DNA from: Oscillospiraceae bacterium
Lineage (GTDB): Bacteria > Bacillota > Clostridia > Oscillospirales > Ruminococcaceae
Length of the DNA: 64,000 bases
Reading direction: 5' to 3'
NCBI GenBank assembly: GCA_021199335.1
Contig: JAJQIG010000029.1
Location: forward strand, 1-64,000
Shown: positions 26,501-36,167 of the stretch, piece after piece
Layout of the letters: each line of letters starts with the position of its first letter
Position numbering within the stretch: position 1 is the first letter of the stretch
Program-made: the position numbers and the translations under genes
The notes under the pieces: generated by a model
Told to the model about the DNA's origin: nothing
Seen by the model: the letters and a program-made list of their open reading frames with translations, nothing else
The model's database searches: none

Positions 26501-28133
26501 TGCGAAGACCAGACATTCAACACCGGGTGTTGCCCTTATTTCCCCTCCCCCACACCATGATATCTACTCGATTGAAGACCTTGCTCAGCTTATTTATGAC
26601 CTCAAGAATGCGAACAGGGATGCGAGAATTTCCGTTAAACTTGTTTCCGAGGTCGGTGTAGGAACAATTGCAGCCGGTGTTGCCAAAGCGGGTGCAGGAG
26701 TTATACTTGTTTCAGGTTATGACGGCGGAACGGGAGCCGCTCCCGGAAGCTCAATCCACAATGCCGGACTTCCATGGGAATTGGGTCTTGCCGAAACGCA
26801 TAAGACACTTATTATGAACGGTCTGCGCTCAAAGGTTGTTATTGAAACAGATGGAAAAATGATGACAGGACGTGACGTTGTAGTTGCTGCAATGCTTGGT
26901 GCCGAGGAATATGGCTTCGCAACAGCTCCCCTTGTAACAATGGGCTGCGTAATGATGCGTGTATGCAATCTTGATACGTGTCCTGTCGGTGTTGCAACAC
27001 AGAACCCTGAGCTTAGAAAACGCTTTAAGGGCAAGCCTGAGTATGTTGTTAACTTTATGCGATTTATCGCAGAAGAAATGCGTGAATATATGGCTAAGCT
27101 CGGAATTCACACGGTTGATGAGCTTATCGGACGTTCCGATCTTCTCGTTAAGAAAGACTTCCCTGATGGTCATAAGGCAGGCAAGATTGATATGTCTGCA
27201 ATCCTTGAAACTCCTTTTGAGTGTGAGAAAGGAAACCTCCACTTCCGCCCTGAGGATGTCTACGATTTTAAACTCAACGAAACAATTGATGAAACCGTCA
27301 TTATTCCTCAGATGCAGGAAGCTCTTGACAATAATCAGCCGAAAACAATTGAGCTTAAGGTAAGCAATCTTAACCGTACGCTCGGAACAATTTTCGGTTC
27401 GGAAATAACAAAGAAATACTACAACACCCTTCCCGATGACACATACGTTATCAGGTGCCACGGTTCGGGCGGACAGAGCTTTGGTGCATTCATTCCGAAA
27501 GGACTTACGCTTGAGCTTGAGGGTGACAGTAATGATTACTTCGGAAAGGGTCTTTCGGGAGGAAAGCTTATTGTTTACTCCCCTGCTGAGGCAAAATATA
27601 GAGCGGATGAAAACATCATTATCGGCAATGTTGCGCTTTTTGGAGCTACAAGCGGAAAAGCTTTCATTGCAGGTATTGCGGGTGAACGTTTCTGCGTAAG
27701 GAATTCGGGTGCGACTGTCGTTGTTGAGGGCGTAGGTGATCATGGTTGCGAGTATATGACAGGAGGATGTGCTGTTATCCTTGGTAAAACAAGCAAAAAC
27801 TTTGCGGCAGGAATGAGCGGCGGCATTGCATATGTTCTTGATGAGGATTTTGACCTTTATACAAAGCTTAATAAAGCACTTGTTGGTTTCAGCAAGGTTG
27901 TTGAACTCGCCGACATTGCGGAGCTTAAAGGTCTTATTGAGGAACATGCTGCTGCAACACATTCGCTGAGGGCAAAAGAAATCCTTGATAATTTCGATGA
28001 GTATCTTCCCAAATTCAAGAAAATCATACCCCACGATTATGCAAAAATGCTTAACAGTATGAAAAAATTTGAGTCCGAAGGCATGACTGCTGAGGATGCG
28101 AAGATTGCCGCATTCTATGAAAATACAAAGTAA
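23565..28133 (+). CDS. gltB: Glutamate synthase large subunit
   Basis: With GltD this enzyme makes two glutamates from glutamine and 2-oxoglutarate. It has 1522 residues, the full bacterial length. The N-terminal class II amidotransferase nucleophile is Cys25 (HENCGIGAVV), so a 24-residue propeptide must be removed. The central domain follows. The FMN-binding synthase domain has GGKSNSGEGGEDLER and the 3Fe-4S cluster motif CVMMRVCNLDTC. The C-terminal beta-helix domain is Gly-rich (GHGSGGQSFGAF-like repeats; here RCHGSGGQSFGAF). AAAGGAGAT precedes the ATG. gltD follows after 31 bp. Confidence 0.98.
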   Translation: MDNYRNQEPFAKQGLYDPRFEHENCGIGAVVNMNGKADYKVVDNALKIVETLEHRAGKDAEGKTGDGVGILLQISHSFFSKAAQECGIELGGEREYGVAMFFFPQSADKLKISMATFEKVIANENLEFLGWRKVPVNPEVLGTKALESMPNIMQAFIKKPDNCNKGIDFDRKLYIARMVFEKQDKDTYVCSCSSRTIVYKGMFLVNQLRKFYKDLDCEDYLSAIGIVHSRFSTNTNPSWQRSHPNRMIVHNGEINTITGNVDKMLSRESILKSDYIGDRMKDIVPVLDVRGSDSARLDNTLEFMTMAGVDLPLAVLTLIPEPWQYQVTMSREKRAFYQYYATMMEPWDGPASIIFSDGDVLGAVLDRNGLRPSRYYITDDGNGDKYLILSSEVGALDVPIGTIVKKERLHPGKMLLVDTVKGELVDDERIKKFYSRRQPYGEWLDHNLHPLHDFKIPNKKPFRYSGEELERLQHAFGYTYESIRNTMIPMALNAAEPTSAMGIDTPIPPLSKKNPPLFDYFKQLFAQVTNPPIDAIRESVITDTTVYLGASGNILKDDEKNCLVLQIKNPVITNLDLLKIRTANIEGLKTADISMLYTKDTTLRAAINSLYTQADKAHENGATILVLTDRGVDENHLAIPSLLAVAALETYLVKTRKNTAISIIVETAEPTEVHHFATLLGFGASAVNPYLAMDTLYELTSNRSIDKEYTEALNAYVKAVVDGIVKIASKMGISTIQSYQGSKIFEALGISKSVCDEFFPDTVSRVGGIDLDDISERVVSLHNAAFDPRNLTVNEAIESVGSHKSRSGGEEHMYNPMTIHLLQQSTWNNDYSLFKKYSQCLNDEQKNLTLRSTVDFKFAEDGGIPIDEVESAESIMRRFKTGAMSYGSISQEAHECMAIAMNRIGGKSNSGEGGEDLERIVTSGTDEDKCSAIKQVASGRFGVTSKYLTSAKEIQIKMAQGAKPGEGGHLPAKKVYPWIAKTRHSTPGVALISPPPHHDIYSIEDLAQLIYDLKNANRDARISVKLVSEVGVGTIAAGVAKAGAGVILVSGYDGGTGAAPGSSIHNAGLPWELGLAETHKTLIMNGLRSKVVIETDGKMMTGRDVVVAAMLGAEEYGFATAPLVTMGCVMMRVCNLDTCPVGVATQNPELRKRFKGKPEYVVNFMRFIAEEMREYMAKLGIHTVDELIGRSDLLVKKDFPDGHKAGKIDMSAILETPFECEKGNLHFRPEDVYDFKLNETIDETVIIPQMQEALDNNQPKTIELKVSNLNRTLGTIFGSEITKKYYNTLPDDTYVIRCHGSGGQSFGAFIPKGLTLELEGDSNDYFGKGLSGGKLIVYSPAEAKYRADENIIIGNVALFGATSGKAFIAGIAGERFCVRNSGATVVVEGVGDHGCEYMTGGCAVILGKTSKNFAAGMSGGIAYVLDEDFDLYTKLNKALVGFSKVVELADIAELKGLIEEHAAATHSLRAKEILDNFDEYLPKFKKIIPHDYAKMLNSMKKFESEGMTAEDAKIAAFYENTK

Positions 28134-28164
28134 TAAAGTTTGGTCTTAGGGAGGTAAATGTAAA

Positions 28165-29658
28165 ATGGGAAAATCAACAGGATTTCTTGAGTATAACAGA
28201 ATAGAAAATGAGGGTCAGGATCCTCTCCAGCGTATTAAAACCTATCGTGAGTTTCACACTCCGATGGATATGGAGGAGCGTAAAAAGCAGGCTTCAAGAT
28301 GTATGGATTGCGGCGTTCCTTTCTGTCAGTACGGAAAGCCTCTCAGTGATGGGATGGTTTCCGGCTGTCCACTGAACAATCTCTGTCCCGAATGGAATGA
28401 CCTTATTTATACGGGAGATATGGCGGGCGCTACGGAAAGGCTTCTTTTAACGAACAGCTTTCCCGAGTTTACTTCAAGGGTTTGTCCGGCTCTTTGCGAA
28501 AAAGCCTGCACTTGCGGACTCAACGGTGATCCCGTTACTGTTAAGGAAAATGAATACTCAGTTATCGAATATGCGTTTGCAAACGGACTTATGAACCCGA
28601 AAATTCCATCTGTACGCACAAACAAAAGAGTTGCTATCGTAGGTTCAGGCCCTGCGGGTCTTGCTGCTGCACAACGTCTTAACAGAAGAGGTCACAGTGT
28701 CACTGTTTACGAACGCGAGGACAGGGTTGGCGGATTGCTTATGTACGGTATTCCAAATATGAAGCTTGAGAAAACAGTAGTTGAACGCCGTGTTAAGCTC
28801 ATGGAAGCTGAGGGTGTAAAATTTATTACCGAGGTTAATGTTGGAAAGGATATTTCTGCGGAGGAGCTTAACGCAAAATATGATGCGGTAATTCTTTGCT
28901 GCGGTTCGGGAAATCCCAGGGATATAAAAGTTCCCGGAAGAGATGCGGATGGCATCTATTTTGCAGTAGACTTCCTCAAAGCCACAACAAAGAACCTCTT
29001 AAATTCCAATCTTTCGGATGGTTACTTTATCAGCGCAAAATATAAGAATGTTGTTGTTATCGGCGGTGGTGACACGGGAAATGACTGCATTGGAACGGCA
29101 ATACGACATGGCTGCAAGTCCGTTGTACAGCTTGAAATGATGCCAAAGCTGCCCGACAGCCGTGCCGAGAACAATCCGTGGCCTGAATGGCCCAAAATAA
29201 GCAAGACGGACTATGGTCAGGAAGAAGCTATTGCGATTTTTGGTCATGATCCGAGAATTTATAAAACTACTGTAAAGCAGTTCCTTAAGGACGATGCAGG
29301 TCACGTTCGTGCAATTGAAACCATTAAGCTTTCCCCTGTTAAGAATGAAGAAACAGGAAGAACAGCTATGGAACCTATTTCGGGAAGCGAACAGGTTATT
29401 CCCGCCGACTTGGTTCTTATTGCGGCGGGATTCCTTGGAACAGAAGCTTATATCACAGATGATTTCGGCGTAAAACTCAATGCAAGAACCAATGTTGAAA
29501 CTTCTGCCCCCGATGTTTACAGCACCAATGTTGATAAGGTGTTTACTGCGGGAGATATGCACAGAGGACAGTCGCTTGTTGTTTGGGCAATTCGTGAGGG
29601 ACGTGAAGCAGCAAAGGCTGTTGACGAATACCTTATGGGATATACAACATTGAGGTAA
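28165..29658 (+). CDS. gltD: Glutamate synthase small subunit
   Basis: GltD passes electrons from NAD(P)H through FAD and Fe-S clusters to GltB. It has 497 residues. The N-terminal cysteine groups (CMDCGVPFC, GCPLNNLC, CPALCEKAC) bind two 4Fe-4S clusters. An FAD loop VAIVGSGPAGLAAAQRL (about residues 155-171) and a second NAD(P)H loop VVVIGGGDTGNDCIG follow. The C-terminal VFTAGDMHRGQSLVVWAI closes the flavin site. GGGAGG precedes the start. It is cotranscribed with gltB and ends at a strong terminator. Confidence 0.97.
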   Translation: MGKSTGFLEYNRIENEGQDPLQRIKTYREFHTPMDMEERKKQASRCMDCGVPFCQYGKPLSDGMVSGCPLNNLCPEWNDLIYTGDMAGATERLLLTNSFPEFTSRVCPALCEKACTCGLNGDPVTVKENEYSVIEYAFANGLMNPKIPSVRTNKRVAIVGSGPAGLAAAQRLNRRGHSVTVYEREDRVGGLLMYGIPNMKLEKTVVERRVKLMEAEGVKFITEVNVGKDISAEELNAKYDAVILCCGSGNPRDIKVPGRDADGIYFAVDFLKATTKNLLNSNLSDGYFISAKYKNVVVIGGGDTGNDCIGTAIRHGCKSVVQLEMMPKLPDSRAENNPWPEWPKISKTDYGQEEAIAIFGHDPRIYKTTVKQFLKDDAGHVRAIETIKLSPVKNEETGRTAMEPISGSEQVIPADLVLIAAGFLGTEAYITDDFGVKLNARTNVETSAPDVYSTNVDKVFTAGDMHRGQSLVVWAIREGREAAKAVDEYLMGYTTLR

Positions 29659-29672
29659 AACAACAAAAATAT

Positions 29673-29716
29673 GACTGCTGCACTACGTGTAAGGTTGGTG
29701 CAGCAGTCGTTTTTAT
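29673..29716. terminator. Terminator after gltD
   Basis: An 11-bp stem GACTGCTGCAC/GTGCAGCAGTC is followed by GTTTTTATT. It overlaps the last codons of the convergent nifU gene and could serve both directions. Confidence 0.85.
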
Positions 29717-30138
29717 TCATCCTCACTTTTATGTGCATCAATTTTTCCCATAATAGGTTCGGGATCAATTCCATTTTTTCTGTAATAATCGGAAAGTGCA
29801 GCTTTCACTGCTTGTTCTGCGAGTACGGAACAGTGTATTTTTTGAGAAGGAAGTCCATCAAGCGCTTCAATCACTGCTTTGTTTGTAAGCTTCAAAGCAT
29901 CGTCAATTCTTTTCCCTTTTATCATTTCTGTTGCAATTGATGATGTAGCCACTGCTGCTCCGCAGCCAAAGGTCTTAAACTTACAGTCAGATACGATATC
30001 GCCATCCACCTTGATATACATTTTCATAATATCTCCGCATTTTGCGTTTCCAACTTCACCGATACCGTCCGCGTCCTCAATTTCGCCCACATTTCTGGGA
30101 TTTGCAAAATGATCCATTACTTTTTTGCTGTATAACAT
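29713..30138 (-). CDS. nifU: NifU/IscU-type Fe-S cluster scaffold
   Basis: This scaffold protein receives sulfur from the desulfurase upstream and assembles Fe-S clusters. It has 141 residues from the ATG at 30136-30138. That start follows AAAGGGGAT, whereas the longer frame would need a TTG that overlaps nifS. The three cluster cysteines appear in AKCGDIM, TFGCGAAVA and KIHCSVLAEQAV. The C-terminal tail after the U domain (YYRKNGIDPEP) is common in clostridial NifU. The stop overlaps the gltD terminator. Confidence 0.94.
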   Translation of the reverse strand: MLYSKKVMDHFANPRNVGEIEDADGIGEVGNAKCGDIMKMYIKVDGDIVSDCKFKTFGCGAAVATSSIATEMIKGKRIDDALKLTNKAVIEALDGLPSQKIHCSVLAEQAVKAALSDYYRKNGIDPEPIMGKIDAHKSEDE

Positions 30139-30152
30139 ATAAATATCCCCTT

Positions 30153-31385
30153 TCAAGACTTAGTTTTTATTTCCGAAACGAATTTCAGCAGCTTTCTTGT
30201 ATGCTCTTTCCCATTGACTACTTCCTCCCATAAGGGTGACATTTCTCTTAAGTGCCCCACTGCATCCCTAATCGAAGAAATAATATAATCAGCATCATCA
30301 TCGGTAATTTCTTCGCTTATAGTAATCCTCAATGAACCGTGAGCAATCTCATGAGGCAGCCCAAGAGCAAGAAGAACATGAGATGGGTCAAGAGAACCTG
30401 ATGTACACGCTGAACCGCTTGATGCACATATACCCTTTAAATCGAGGAGAAGAAGGAGAGCCTCCCCTTCAACTCCAAGGAACGAGACATTCGCATTTCC
30501 CGAAAGGCGATTTTCTCTGCTGCCGTTAAGACGTGATCCTTCAATTGTAATTATCCCGTCAATAATTTTATTTCTAAGCCTTTCAACATTCCGTGCTTTA
30601 CCCGTGATATCGCTGCAGGCCTCGGTTATCGCCTCCCCCAATGCCACAATTGATGGCACATTCTCCGTTCCGGGACGTTTTCCTCTTTCCTGTCCCCCTC
30701 CAAACAATAAATTTGGGAGAGGTATACCTTTTCGAACGTATAATGCTCCTATACCCTTTGGCGCATGAATTTTATGACCGGAAAGCGAAAGCATATCAAT
30801 TCCTTGTTCCTTGACGTTGATGGGAATATTTCCGATTGCTTGTACGGCATCAGTATGAAATAGCACACCTCTTTCGTGACAAATTCCGGCAATTTTATTT
30901 ATGGGCATAATTGTGCCTATTTCATTGTTGGCATACATGATTGTAACAAGAGCGGTATCATTCCTTATTGCACTTGAAACCTGCTCCGCTGTAATAAATC
31001 CATCCTCATTAACAGGAAGATAGGTTACCTCAAAACCCTGTTTTTCAAGATATTGGCAAGTATGAAGGACTGCATGATGTTCGATTGCGGTTGTAATAAT
31101 GTGTTTTTTTCCTTTTTCTCCAAGCCTTAAAGCAACCGAACGTATCGCCCAGTTATCTGATTCTGTTCCACAGCTTGTAAAATATATTTCAGTAGGAGTA
31201 CATCCTAAAACGGCTGCAACTTTTTCTCTTGAAATCTCAATAGCTTTTTGGGCATCACGTCCATGTTTATATATGCTTGATGGATTTCCTGCCTGTTCCG
31301 TAAAATAAGGAAGCATAGCATCAAGAACTTTTGGTGAAACAGCTGTTGTAGCAGCATTATCCGCATAAATATAACTATGTTTCAT
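30153..31385 (-). CDS. nifS: Cysteine desulfurase
   Basis: A PLP enzyme that removes sulfur from cysteine for Fe-S cluster assembly. It has 410 residues. The N-terminal [12 protein letters not shown], the PLP lysine Lys205 in [12 protein letters not shown] and the active-site Cys327 in [10 protein letters not shown] are present. The catalytic loop length is of the IscS/NifS type rather than the SufS type. It forms a two-gene operon with nifU, the usual clostridial arrangement. GAAAGGAAGG precedes the start. Confidence 0.95.
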   Translation of the reverse strand: MKHSYIYADNAATTAVSPKVLDAMLPYFTEQAGNPSSIYKHGRDAQKAIEISREKVAAVLGCTPTEIYFTSCGTESDNWAIRSVALRLGEKGKKHIITTAIEHHAVLHTCQYLEKQGFEVTYLPVNEDGFITAEQVSSAIRNDTALVTIMYANNEIGTIMPINKIAGICHERGVLFHTDAVQAIGNIPINVKEQGIDMLSLSGHKIHAPKGIGALYVRKGIPLPNLLFGGGQERGKRPGTENVPSIVALGEAITEACSDITGKARNVERLRNKIIDGIITIEGSRLNGSRENRLSGNANVSFLGVEGEALLLLLDLKGICASSGSACTSGSLDPSHVLLALGLPHEIAHGSLRITISEEITDDDADYIISSIRDAVGHLREMSPLWEEVVNGKEHTRKLLKFVSEIKTKS

Positions 31386-31440
31386 TTTTGACCTTCCTTT
31401 CTTAATTAAACATATCTATTTGGTAGGCTATTACATTTAT

Positions 31441-31469
31441 ATTATACACTTCTCCTCTCCGATAATCAA
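31441..31469 (-). promoter_or_regulatory. Promoter of nifS-nifU
   Basis: TTGATT (31464-31469) and consensus TATAAT (31441-31446), 17 bp apart on the minus strand. The rest of the 339-bp gap up to 31650 holds no gene; no IscR-type site was recognised. Confidence 0.75.
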
Positions 31470-31650
31470 TAGCTAGCTTAAAAAATGTATGACTTATTTG
31501 TAAATTATTATTGTATCAACCTATAATTTTACCTGACAAGGAATAAAAAATTTTTATTATTTGCTGCTCAATTTACCTCTTGGAGATGTAATTCTTCTGA
31601 ATTAATTATCTTAAACGATTAAATTTTTGTTATATTTACAAAAAAAACTA

Positions 31651-31678
31651 TTGAAAACGTGGAAAACAGTGCTATAAT
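31651..31678 (+). promoter_or_regulatory. Promoter of the PfkB kinase gene
   Basis: TTGAAA (31651-31656) and consensus TATAAT (31673-31678) with a 16-bp spacer, 46 bp before the start codon. Confidence 0.7.
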
Positions 31679-31724
31679 ATATACAATAAACGAAGATATA
31701 TTTTGATTTTAGGGGGATATTATT

Positions 31725-32690
31725 ATGCCTGAGATTATTTCAATTGGCGAAGTGTTGGTTGACTTCACAAAAAGCACTCTTGACAGCGGTGATATTATTT
31801 ACAAACAAAATGCGGGCGGCGCACCTGCAAATGTAGCTGTTATGGCATCAAAATTGGGAACCTCGACAGGCTTTATAGGAAAAGTCGGAAGAGATACCTT
31901 CGGAAAATATCTGAAAGATGTTCTTAAGGAAAACAAAGTGAATACAGATGGTCTTATCACAGACAGCGGTTACACTACTACCCTTGCTTTTGTTGACAAA
32001 AACGAAGATGGCAAACGTGAATACGTTTTTTATAGAAATAATGCCGCAGATGCTAACCTTAAATACAGTGAGGTTAAAAAGAAGCTTATCGATGACTGTA
32101 AAATTCTGCATTTTGGTTCACTTATGCTCACCCATGAGCCGTCAAAGTCGGCGGCGATACTCTCCGTTGAATATGCAAAGCAGAACGGAAAAATCATTTC
32201 CTATGATCCCAACTGGCGTGAACAGCTTTGGAACTCAAAAGAGGATGCTATGAAGGCAATGCAGAGCGTTCTTAAAATGGTTGATATTGTTAAGGTTTCG
32301 GAGGAGGAGCTTCAGATTCTTACTGACAGCGGCAATATGATTACATCAATTGCAAAGCTCCTTGGGTACGGAGTAAAAATCATTTGCATCACACAGGGCG
32401 CAAAGGGTTGCATTATCGCCACAAAACAGGGCATTGAATCTGTTCGTGCGTTTAAGACGGAAACGATTGACACTCTTGGCGCAGGCGACAGTTTTTTTGG
32501 CGCGTTTCTGTCGCAGATTGTGAAATCGGGCAAGGAGCTTAACGAACTTGAAATGGCTGATCTTAAGGGGTTTGCTCTTTATGCCAATGCCTGCGGAGCG
32601 TTAAGTTCCATAAAATCGGGTGCTATTCCCGCTATGCCAACCGAAGATGAAATTCTTGGGCTTATAAAAAACGGTAAAATGCTCTTATAA
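31725..32690 (+). CDS. PfkB-family sugar kinase (probable fructokinase)
   Basis: A 321-residue ribokinase-fold enzyme. The first signature GGAPANVAVMASKLG and the substrate segment GFIGKVGRDTFGKY are near the N-terminus. The ATP/anion-hole signature DTLGAGDSFFGAF carries the catalytic Asp. The opening ISIGEVLVDF and the lengths match bacterial fructokinases, but ribokinase-like or 2-keto-sugar kinases share most motifs, so the sugar is inferred. AGGGGGAT precedes the ATG. It appears to be a single-gene transcript. Confidence 0.88.
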   Translation: MPEIISIGEVLVDFTKSTLDSGDIIYKQNAGGAPANVAVMASKLGTSTGFIGKVGRDTFGKYLKDVLKENKVNTDGLITDSGYTTTLAFVDKNEDGKREYVFYRNNAADANLKYSEVKKKLIDDCKILHFGSLMLTHEPSKSAAILSVEYAKQNGKIISYDPNWREQLWNSKEDAMKAMQSVLKMVDIVKVSEEELQILTDSGNMITSIAKLLGYGVKIICITQGAKGCIIATKQGIESVRAFKTETIDTLGAGDSFFGAFLSQIVKSGKELNELEMADLKGFALYANACGALSSIKSGAIPAMPTEDEILGLIKNGKMLL

Positions 32691-32706
32691 TGCTATAGAG
32701 ATTTCC

Positions 32707-32750
32707 CCTGCCTCCGAGCTTATTTATGTATGCTTTGTTGGCAGGTTTTA
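32707..32750 (+). terminator. Weak possible terminator after the kinase gene
   Basis: CCTGCC and GGCAGG, 27 bases apart, are followed by TTTTATTT. The stem is short and the loop long, so the assignment is tentative. Confidence 0.35.
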
Positions 32751-32890
32751 TTTCATATATTGGTTGCAGCATATGGAAAGAAAATTATTTGCTTTTCTTC
32801 ACTAAGTTTTCTCAAAATCGACATAGTTTAATGCTATAATAATATGGTATTTTCGGAAGAAAAGTTTTAACTTAAAATGGAAGTGATAAT

Positions 32891-33901
32891 ATGAAAAAAA
32901 TGCTTTTTGTTTTCAATCCTCATTCGGGAAAAGGACAAATCAGGTTTCATCTTCTTCATATAATTGATCTATTTACAAAAAACGGCTATGATGTTACGGT
33001 TCATCCCACTCAGGCTAAGCTTGATGCTTTTCATACTGTGGTTTCGCAGGGAAAGGATTTTGATGTAATTGTCACAAGCGGCGGCGACGGAACTCTCAAC
33101 GAAACAATTAAGGGTCTTATGCAGCTTGATAGAAAAATTCCTTTGGGATATATCCCTGCGGGAACAATGAATGATTTTGCCTCAAGCTTGGGAATACCGA
33201 AAAATATGCCAAAAGCGGCTGAGAAAATTATTTTGGGTGAAACTGCAGATGTTGATATAGGTGCATTTAACAATGAATTCTTCGCTTATGTTGCAGGATT
33301 TGGTATTTTTACTCAAGTCAGTTATGAAACCCCGCAGAAGATGAAAAACGCTTTCGGAAGCCTTGCATATATTGCCGAGGCGCTTAAAATAAAGAACCTT
33401 AGCGCAACAAAATCATATCATGTTGAAATAAGATATGACGGAAATATTATCGAGGACGATTTTATCTACGGCATGGTTTGCAATTCCGACTCAGTTGGCG
33501 GATTTAAGGGGCTTGGCGGAAAGGATGTACTACTTAATGATGGAGTTTTGGAGGGTCTTTTTATTAAGATGCCCAAAAACCTCGTTGAACTTCAGCAGAT
33601 TATCAACGCCCTTCTTGCAAGGGAACTTACTTCCGAATATTTTTATTGCTTTAAAACAGGAGAGGCGGAATTTCATTCTGAGGATGAAATTTCTTGGACT
33701 CTTGACGGTGAATTTGGTGGAAATTTAAAGAATGTTTCCGTTAGAGCAATGCAGAAAAGCGTTTGTATCTTCACATCACCCCACAGTAAGATCCTTGGCG
33801 GAACAGATGAAATTGAAAATTGTGATTTGCCCTATGATACATCTGAGGAAGATTATTCCGGATTTGAATACCTCGGTGATGATTATGATGTTCTTGAATA
33901 G
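32891..33901 (+). CDS. Diacylglycerol kinase-family lipid kinase (YegS/DagK type)
   Basis: A 336-residue cytosolic or peripheral kinase. The N-terminal catalytic domain has the opening FVFNPHSGKG, the nucleotide loop SGGDGTLNE (Gly64-Gly67 region) and IPAGTMNDFASSLGIP. The C-terminal part is the beta-rich YegS-like domain. Members phosphorylate diacylglycerol or undecaprenol-type lipids in phospholipid and envelope turnover; the substrate here is not readable. GGAAGTGAT precedes the ATG. A TATAAT at 32835-32840 may be its -10, but the -35 is poor. Confidence 0.9.
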   Translation: MKKMLFVFNPHSGKGQIRFHLLHIIDLFTKNGYDVTVHPTQAKLDAFHTVVSQGKDFDVIVTSGGDGTLNETIKGLMQLDRKIPLGYIPAGTMNDFASSLGIPKNMPKAAEKIILGETADVDIGAFNNEFFAYVAGFGIFTQVSYETPQKMKNAFGSLAYIAEALKIKNLSATKSYHVEIRYDGNIIEDDFIYGMVCNSDSVGGFKGLGGKDVLLNDGVLEGLFIKMPKNLVELQQIINALLARELTSEYFYCFKTGEAEFHSEDEISWTLDGEFGGNLKNVSVRAMQKSVCIFTSPHSKILGGTDEIENCDLPYDTSEEDYSGFEYLGDDYDVLE

Positions 33902-33963
33902 CGCTGTGTCATTCCGTCTTTTATATGAAAGTCATCATATTTCGGCAATTTATAAAAAAACTA

Positions 33964-33992
33964 TTGATTATTATATAAAAATATGATAAAAT
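33964..33992 (+). promoter_or_regulatory. Promoter of the PHP-malic enzyme gene group
   Basis: TTGATT (33964-33969) and TAAAAT (33987-33992) with a 17-bp spacer, about 95 bp before the PHP gene. Confidence 0.65.
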
Positions 33993-34085
33993 ATAATATA
34001 ATGTTATTTTGAGCCGATAAAATCCGACTATTTTGCGGATTATGAATAAATTCCCCCGTAAATTTTTTTAGAGGAGATTTTTAAT

Positions 34086-34925
34086 ATGATTGGCGACCTT
34101 CATTGTCACACTACCCTTTCGGACGGTTCCCTCGGTATAGAGGACATAATCGTTCAAGCAAAAAGAATGGAAATTGACTTTATTTCAATTACCGACCACG
34201 ACACCATGTCCTCGATTAACCGTGCAAAGGTTCTCGGCGAAAGATACGGCGTTCAGACTATCCCCGGAGTGGAGCTTTCCGCTTGGGATAAAAAGCGAAA
34301 CCGTAAGGTACATATTCTCTGTTATGCACCCCAAAAGCCTGACAGACTTGAGGGTCTTTGCCTAAAATCGTGTGAAATCCGACGTAAGTGTGCCACTGAA
34401 ATGGTTGAAAATGTAATGAAGCTCTACCCAATCACTGCTGAAAGTGTAATGAAGCACGCGACCGGCTCTAAAAGCATCTTTAAACAGCATATTATGCATG
34501 CTCTTATAGATTATGGCTATACTACTCATTTTTACGGAAAGCTCAATCATGAACTTTTTAATCACGAGTCGGGAAGCTGCATAGTCGAAAGGGAGTATCC
34601 CGATGTAAATTTTGTTCTTGACCTTATTCACTCGGCAAGGGGTGTTGCTGTTATGGCCCACCCTGTTTATTATGATTCCATCGACCTGCTTAAGGAGCTT
34701 GCCGAAAGCGGAAAAATTGACGGTGCGGAGGTTTATCATTACTCCGCCAATGAAGAACAACAAAAGGACATTCTCGATATTGCCCAAAAATATGGACTTA
34801 TTGTAACAGGCGGTTCGGATTTTCATGGACTTTATAATGAGAGGTCAACGCATATCGGCAGTAATGTTACATCAAAGGAGAATATTGACAGAATTCTTAA
34901 GCTTGCAAACCGAAAGGATAGGTAA
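34086..34925 (+). CDS. PHP-domain phosphoesterase
   Basis: A 279-residue metal-dependent phosphoesterase. The metal ligands of the PHP fold are visible: GDLHCHTTLSDGS at the N-terminus (His6, His8, Asp13), ISITDHDTM near residue 36, VMAHPVYY near 195 and GGSDFHG near 240. Relatives hydrolyse nucleoside 3',5'-bisphosphates or trim short RNA 5' ends (RNase AM/YciV type); which applies here is unknown. GAGGAG precedes the ATG. Malic enzyme follows after 51 bp. Confidence 0.88.
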   Translation: MIGDLHCHTTLSDGSLGIEDIIVQAKRMEIDFISITDHDTMSSINRAKVLGERYGVQTIPGVELSAWDKKRNRKVHILCYAPQKPDRLEGLCLKSCEIRRKCATEMVENVMKLYPITAESVMKHATGSKSIFKQHIMHALIDYGYTTHFYGKLNHELFNHESGSCIVEREYPDVNFVLDLIHSARGVAVMAHPVYYDSIDLLKELAESGKIDGAEVYHYSANEEQQKDILDIAQKYGLIVTGGSDFHGLYNERSTHIGSNVTSKENIDRILKLANRKDR

Positions 34926-34976
34926 AAAGCTTATTTTTTAATCTCCGCTATCTATAAACAAAGGAATGATTTTTTA

Positions 34977-36149
34977 ATGGATATTATGCAGTCCTCACTT
35001 GAAAAACACTACGAATGGCAGGGAAAAATTGAGGTTGTTTCGCGCTGCACAGTTGAAAACCGAGACCAGCTTTCCCACGCCTATACTCCCGGAGTTGCTG
35101 CTCCATGCCTTGAGATTGAAAAAAATCCCGAGCTTTCCTATGACCTTACAAGGCGGCATAACCTTGTTGCCGTTATAACAGATGGTACAGCTGTACTTGG
35201 TCTTGGTGACATAGGGCCCCGTGCTTCAATGCCTGTTATGGAGGGTAAATGTGCGCTTTTTAAGGAGTTTGCGGGAGTTGACGCATTTCCTATTTGTGTA
35301 AACAGCAAGGATGTTAATGAATTTGTTCGCACGGTTGAGCTTATTTCCTACAGCTTTGGCGGAATAAATCTTGAGGATATTTCCGCCCCCCGTTGCTTTG
35401 AAATTGAAAAGAAGCTCAAGGAACGCTGTGATGTTCCTGTTTTTCACGACGACCAGCACGGAACAGCAATTGTTGCGTCTGCAGCAATGCTTAATGCAGC
35501 TAGGGTTGCGAACAAAAAATTTGAGGATATGACCCTTGTAATAAACGGTGCAGGCGCAGCAGGATGCGCAATTGCAAAGCAGTTTATTTCAATGGGTATG
35601 GGCGATATTATTATGGTTGATATAGCCGGAATTATTTGTGACGGAGATGATTTTAAAAATCCATCCCATTATAAAATGGCCAGAATAACTAACAAGAATA
35701 AGATAAGAGGCGGTCTTGCCGATGCATTAAAGGGCGCAGATGCATTTATCGGTGTTTCGAAGCCCAACCTTGTTTCAGAGGAAATGGTTAAGTCAATGGC
35801 AGATAAATCCATTATCTTTGCAATGGCAAACCCCACTCCCGAAATTATGCCTGACAAGGCTAAGGAAGCCGGTGCTTTTGTTGTCGGAACGGGACGTTCC
35901 GATTTCCCCAATCAGATTAACAATGTGGTTGCTTTTCCGGGAATATTCAAGGGAGCTCTTGCAGTAAGGGCGAGGGATATTAATGAAGAAATGAAGCGGG
36001 CTGCGGCTTATGCAATTGCAAGCGCAGTTCCTGATGATATGCTTTGCGCAGACTTTATCCTGCCAAATGCCTTTGATAAAAATGTGGCTGTAATAGTTGC
36101 AGATGCAGTTGCAAAGGCTGCAAGGGAATCGGGAGTTGCACGTAAATAA
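34977..36149 (+). CDS. Malic enzyme (NAD(P)-dependent malate decarboxylase)
   Basis: This enzyme oxidises malate to pyruvate and CO2, giving NAD(P)H. The 390-residue protein is the short bacterial form without a phosphotransacetylase extension. It shows [10 protein letters not shown] (Tyr36), PVMEGK (Lys91), FHDDQHGTA with metal-binding acids, and the dinucleotide loop [12 protein letters not shown]. The cofactor preference cannot be fixed by eye. AAAGGAATG precedes the ATG. It links to pyruvate supply in a fermentative cell (inference). Spacing suggests cotranscription with the TSCPD and YdcF genes. Confidence 0.93.
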   Translation: MDIMQSSLEKHYEWQGKIEVVSRCTVENRDQLSHAYTPGVAAPCLEIEKNPELSYDLTRRHNLVAVITDGTAVLGLGDIGPRASMPVMEGKCALFKEFAGVDAFPICVNSKDVNEFVRTVELISYSFGGINLEDISAPRCFEIEKKLKERCDVPVFHDDQHGTAIVASAAMLNAARVANKKFEDMTLVINGAGAAGCAIAKQFISMGMGDIIMVDIAGIICDGDDFKNPSHYKMARITNKNKIRGGLADALKGADAFIGVSKPNLVSEEMVKSMADKSIIFAMANPTPEIMPDKAKEAGAFVVGTGRSDFPNQINNVVAFPGIFKGALAVRARDINEEMKRAAAYAIASAVPDDMLCADFILPNAFDKNVAVIVADAVAKAARESGVARK

Positions 36150-36167
36150 AGAGAGGATTTTAAAAAA

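Noticed and set aside
26829-28034. 401-codon open frame on the minus strand
   Set aside because: It lies wholly inside gltB, is rich in Cys, Asn and Ile as expected from the antisense of this codon bias, and matches no family.
28999-29562. 187-codon minus-strand frame
   Set aside because: Antisense shadow of gltD with no recognisable domain or ribosome site.
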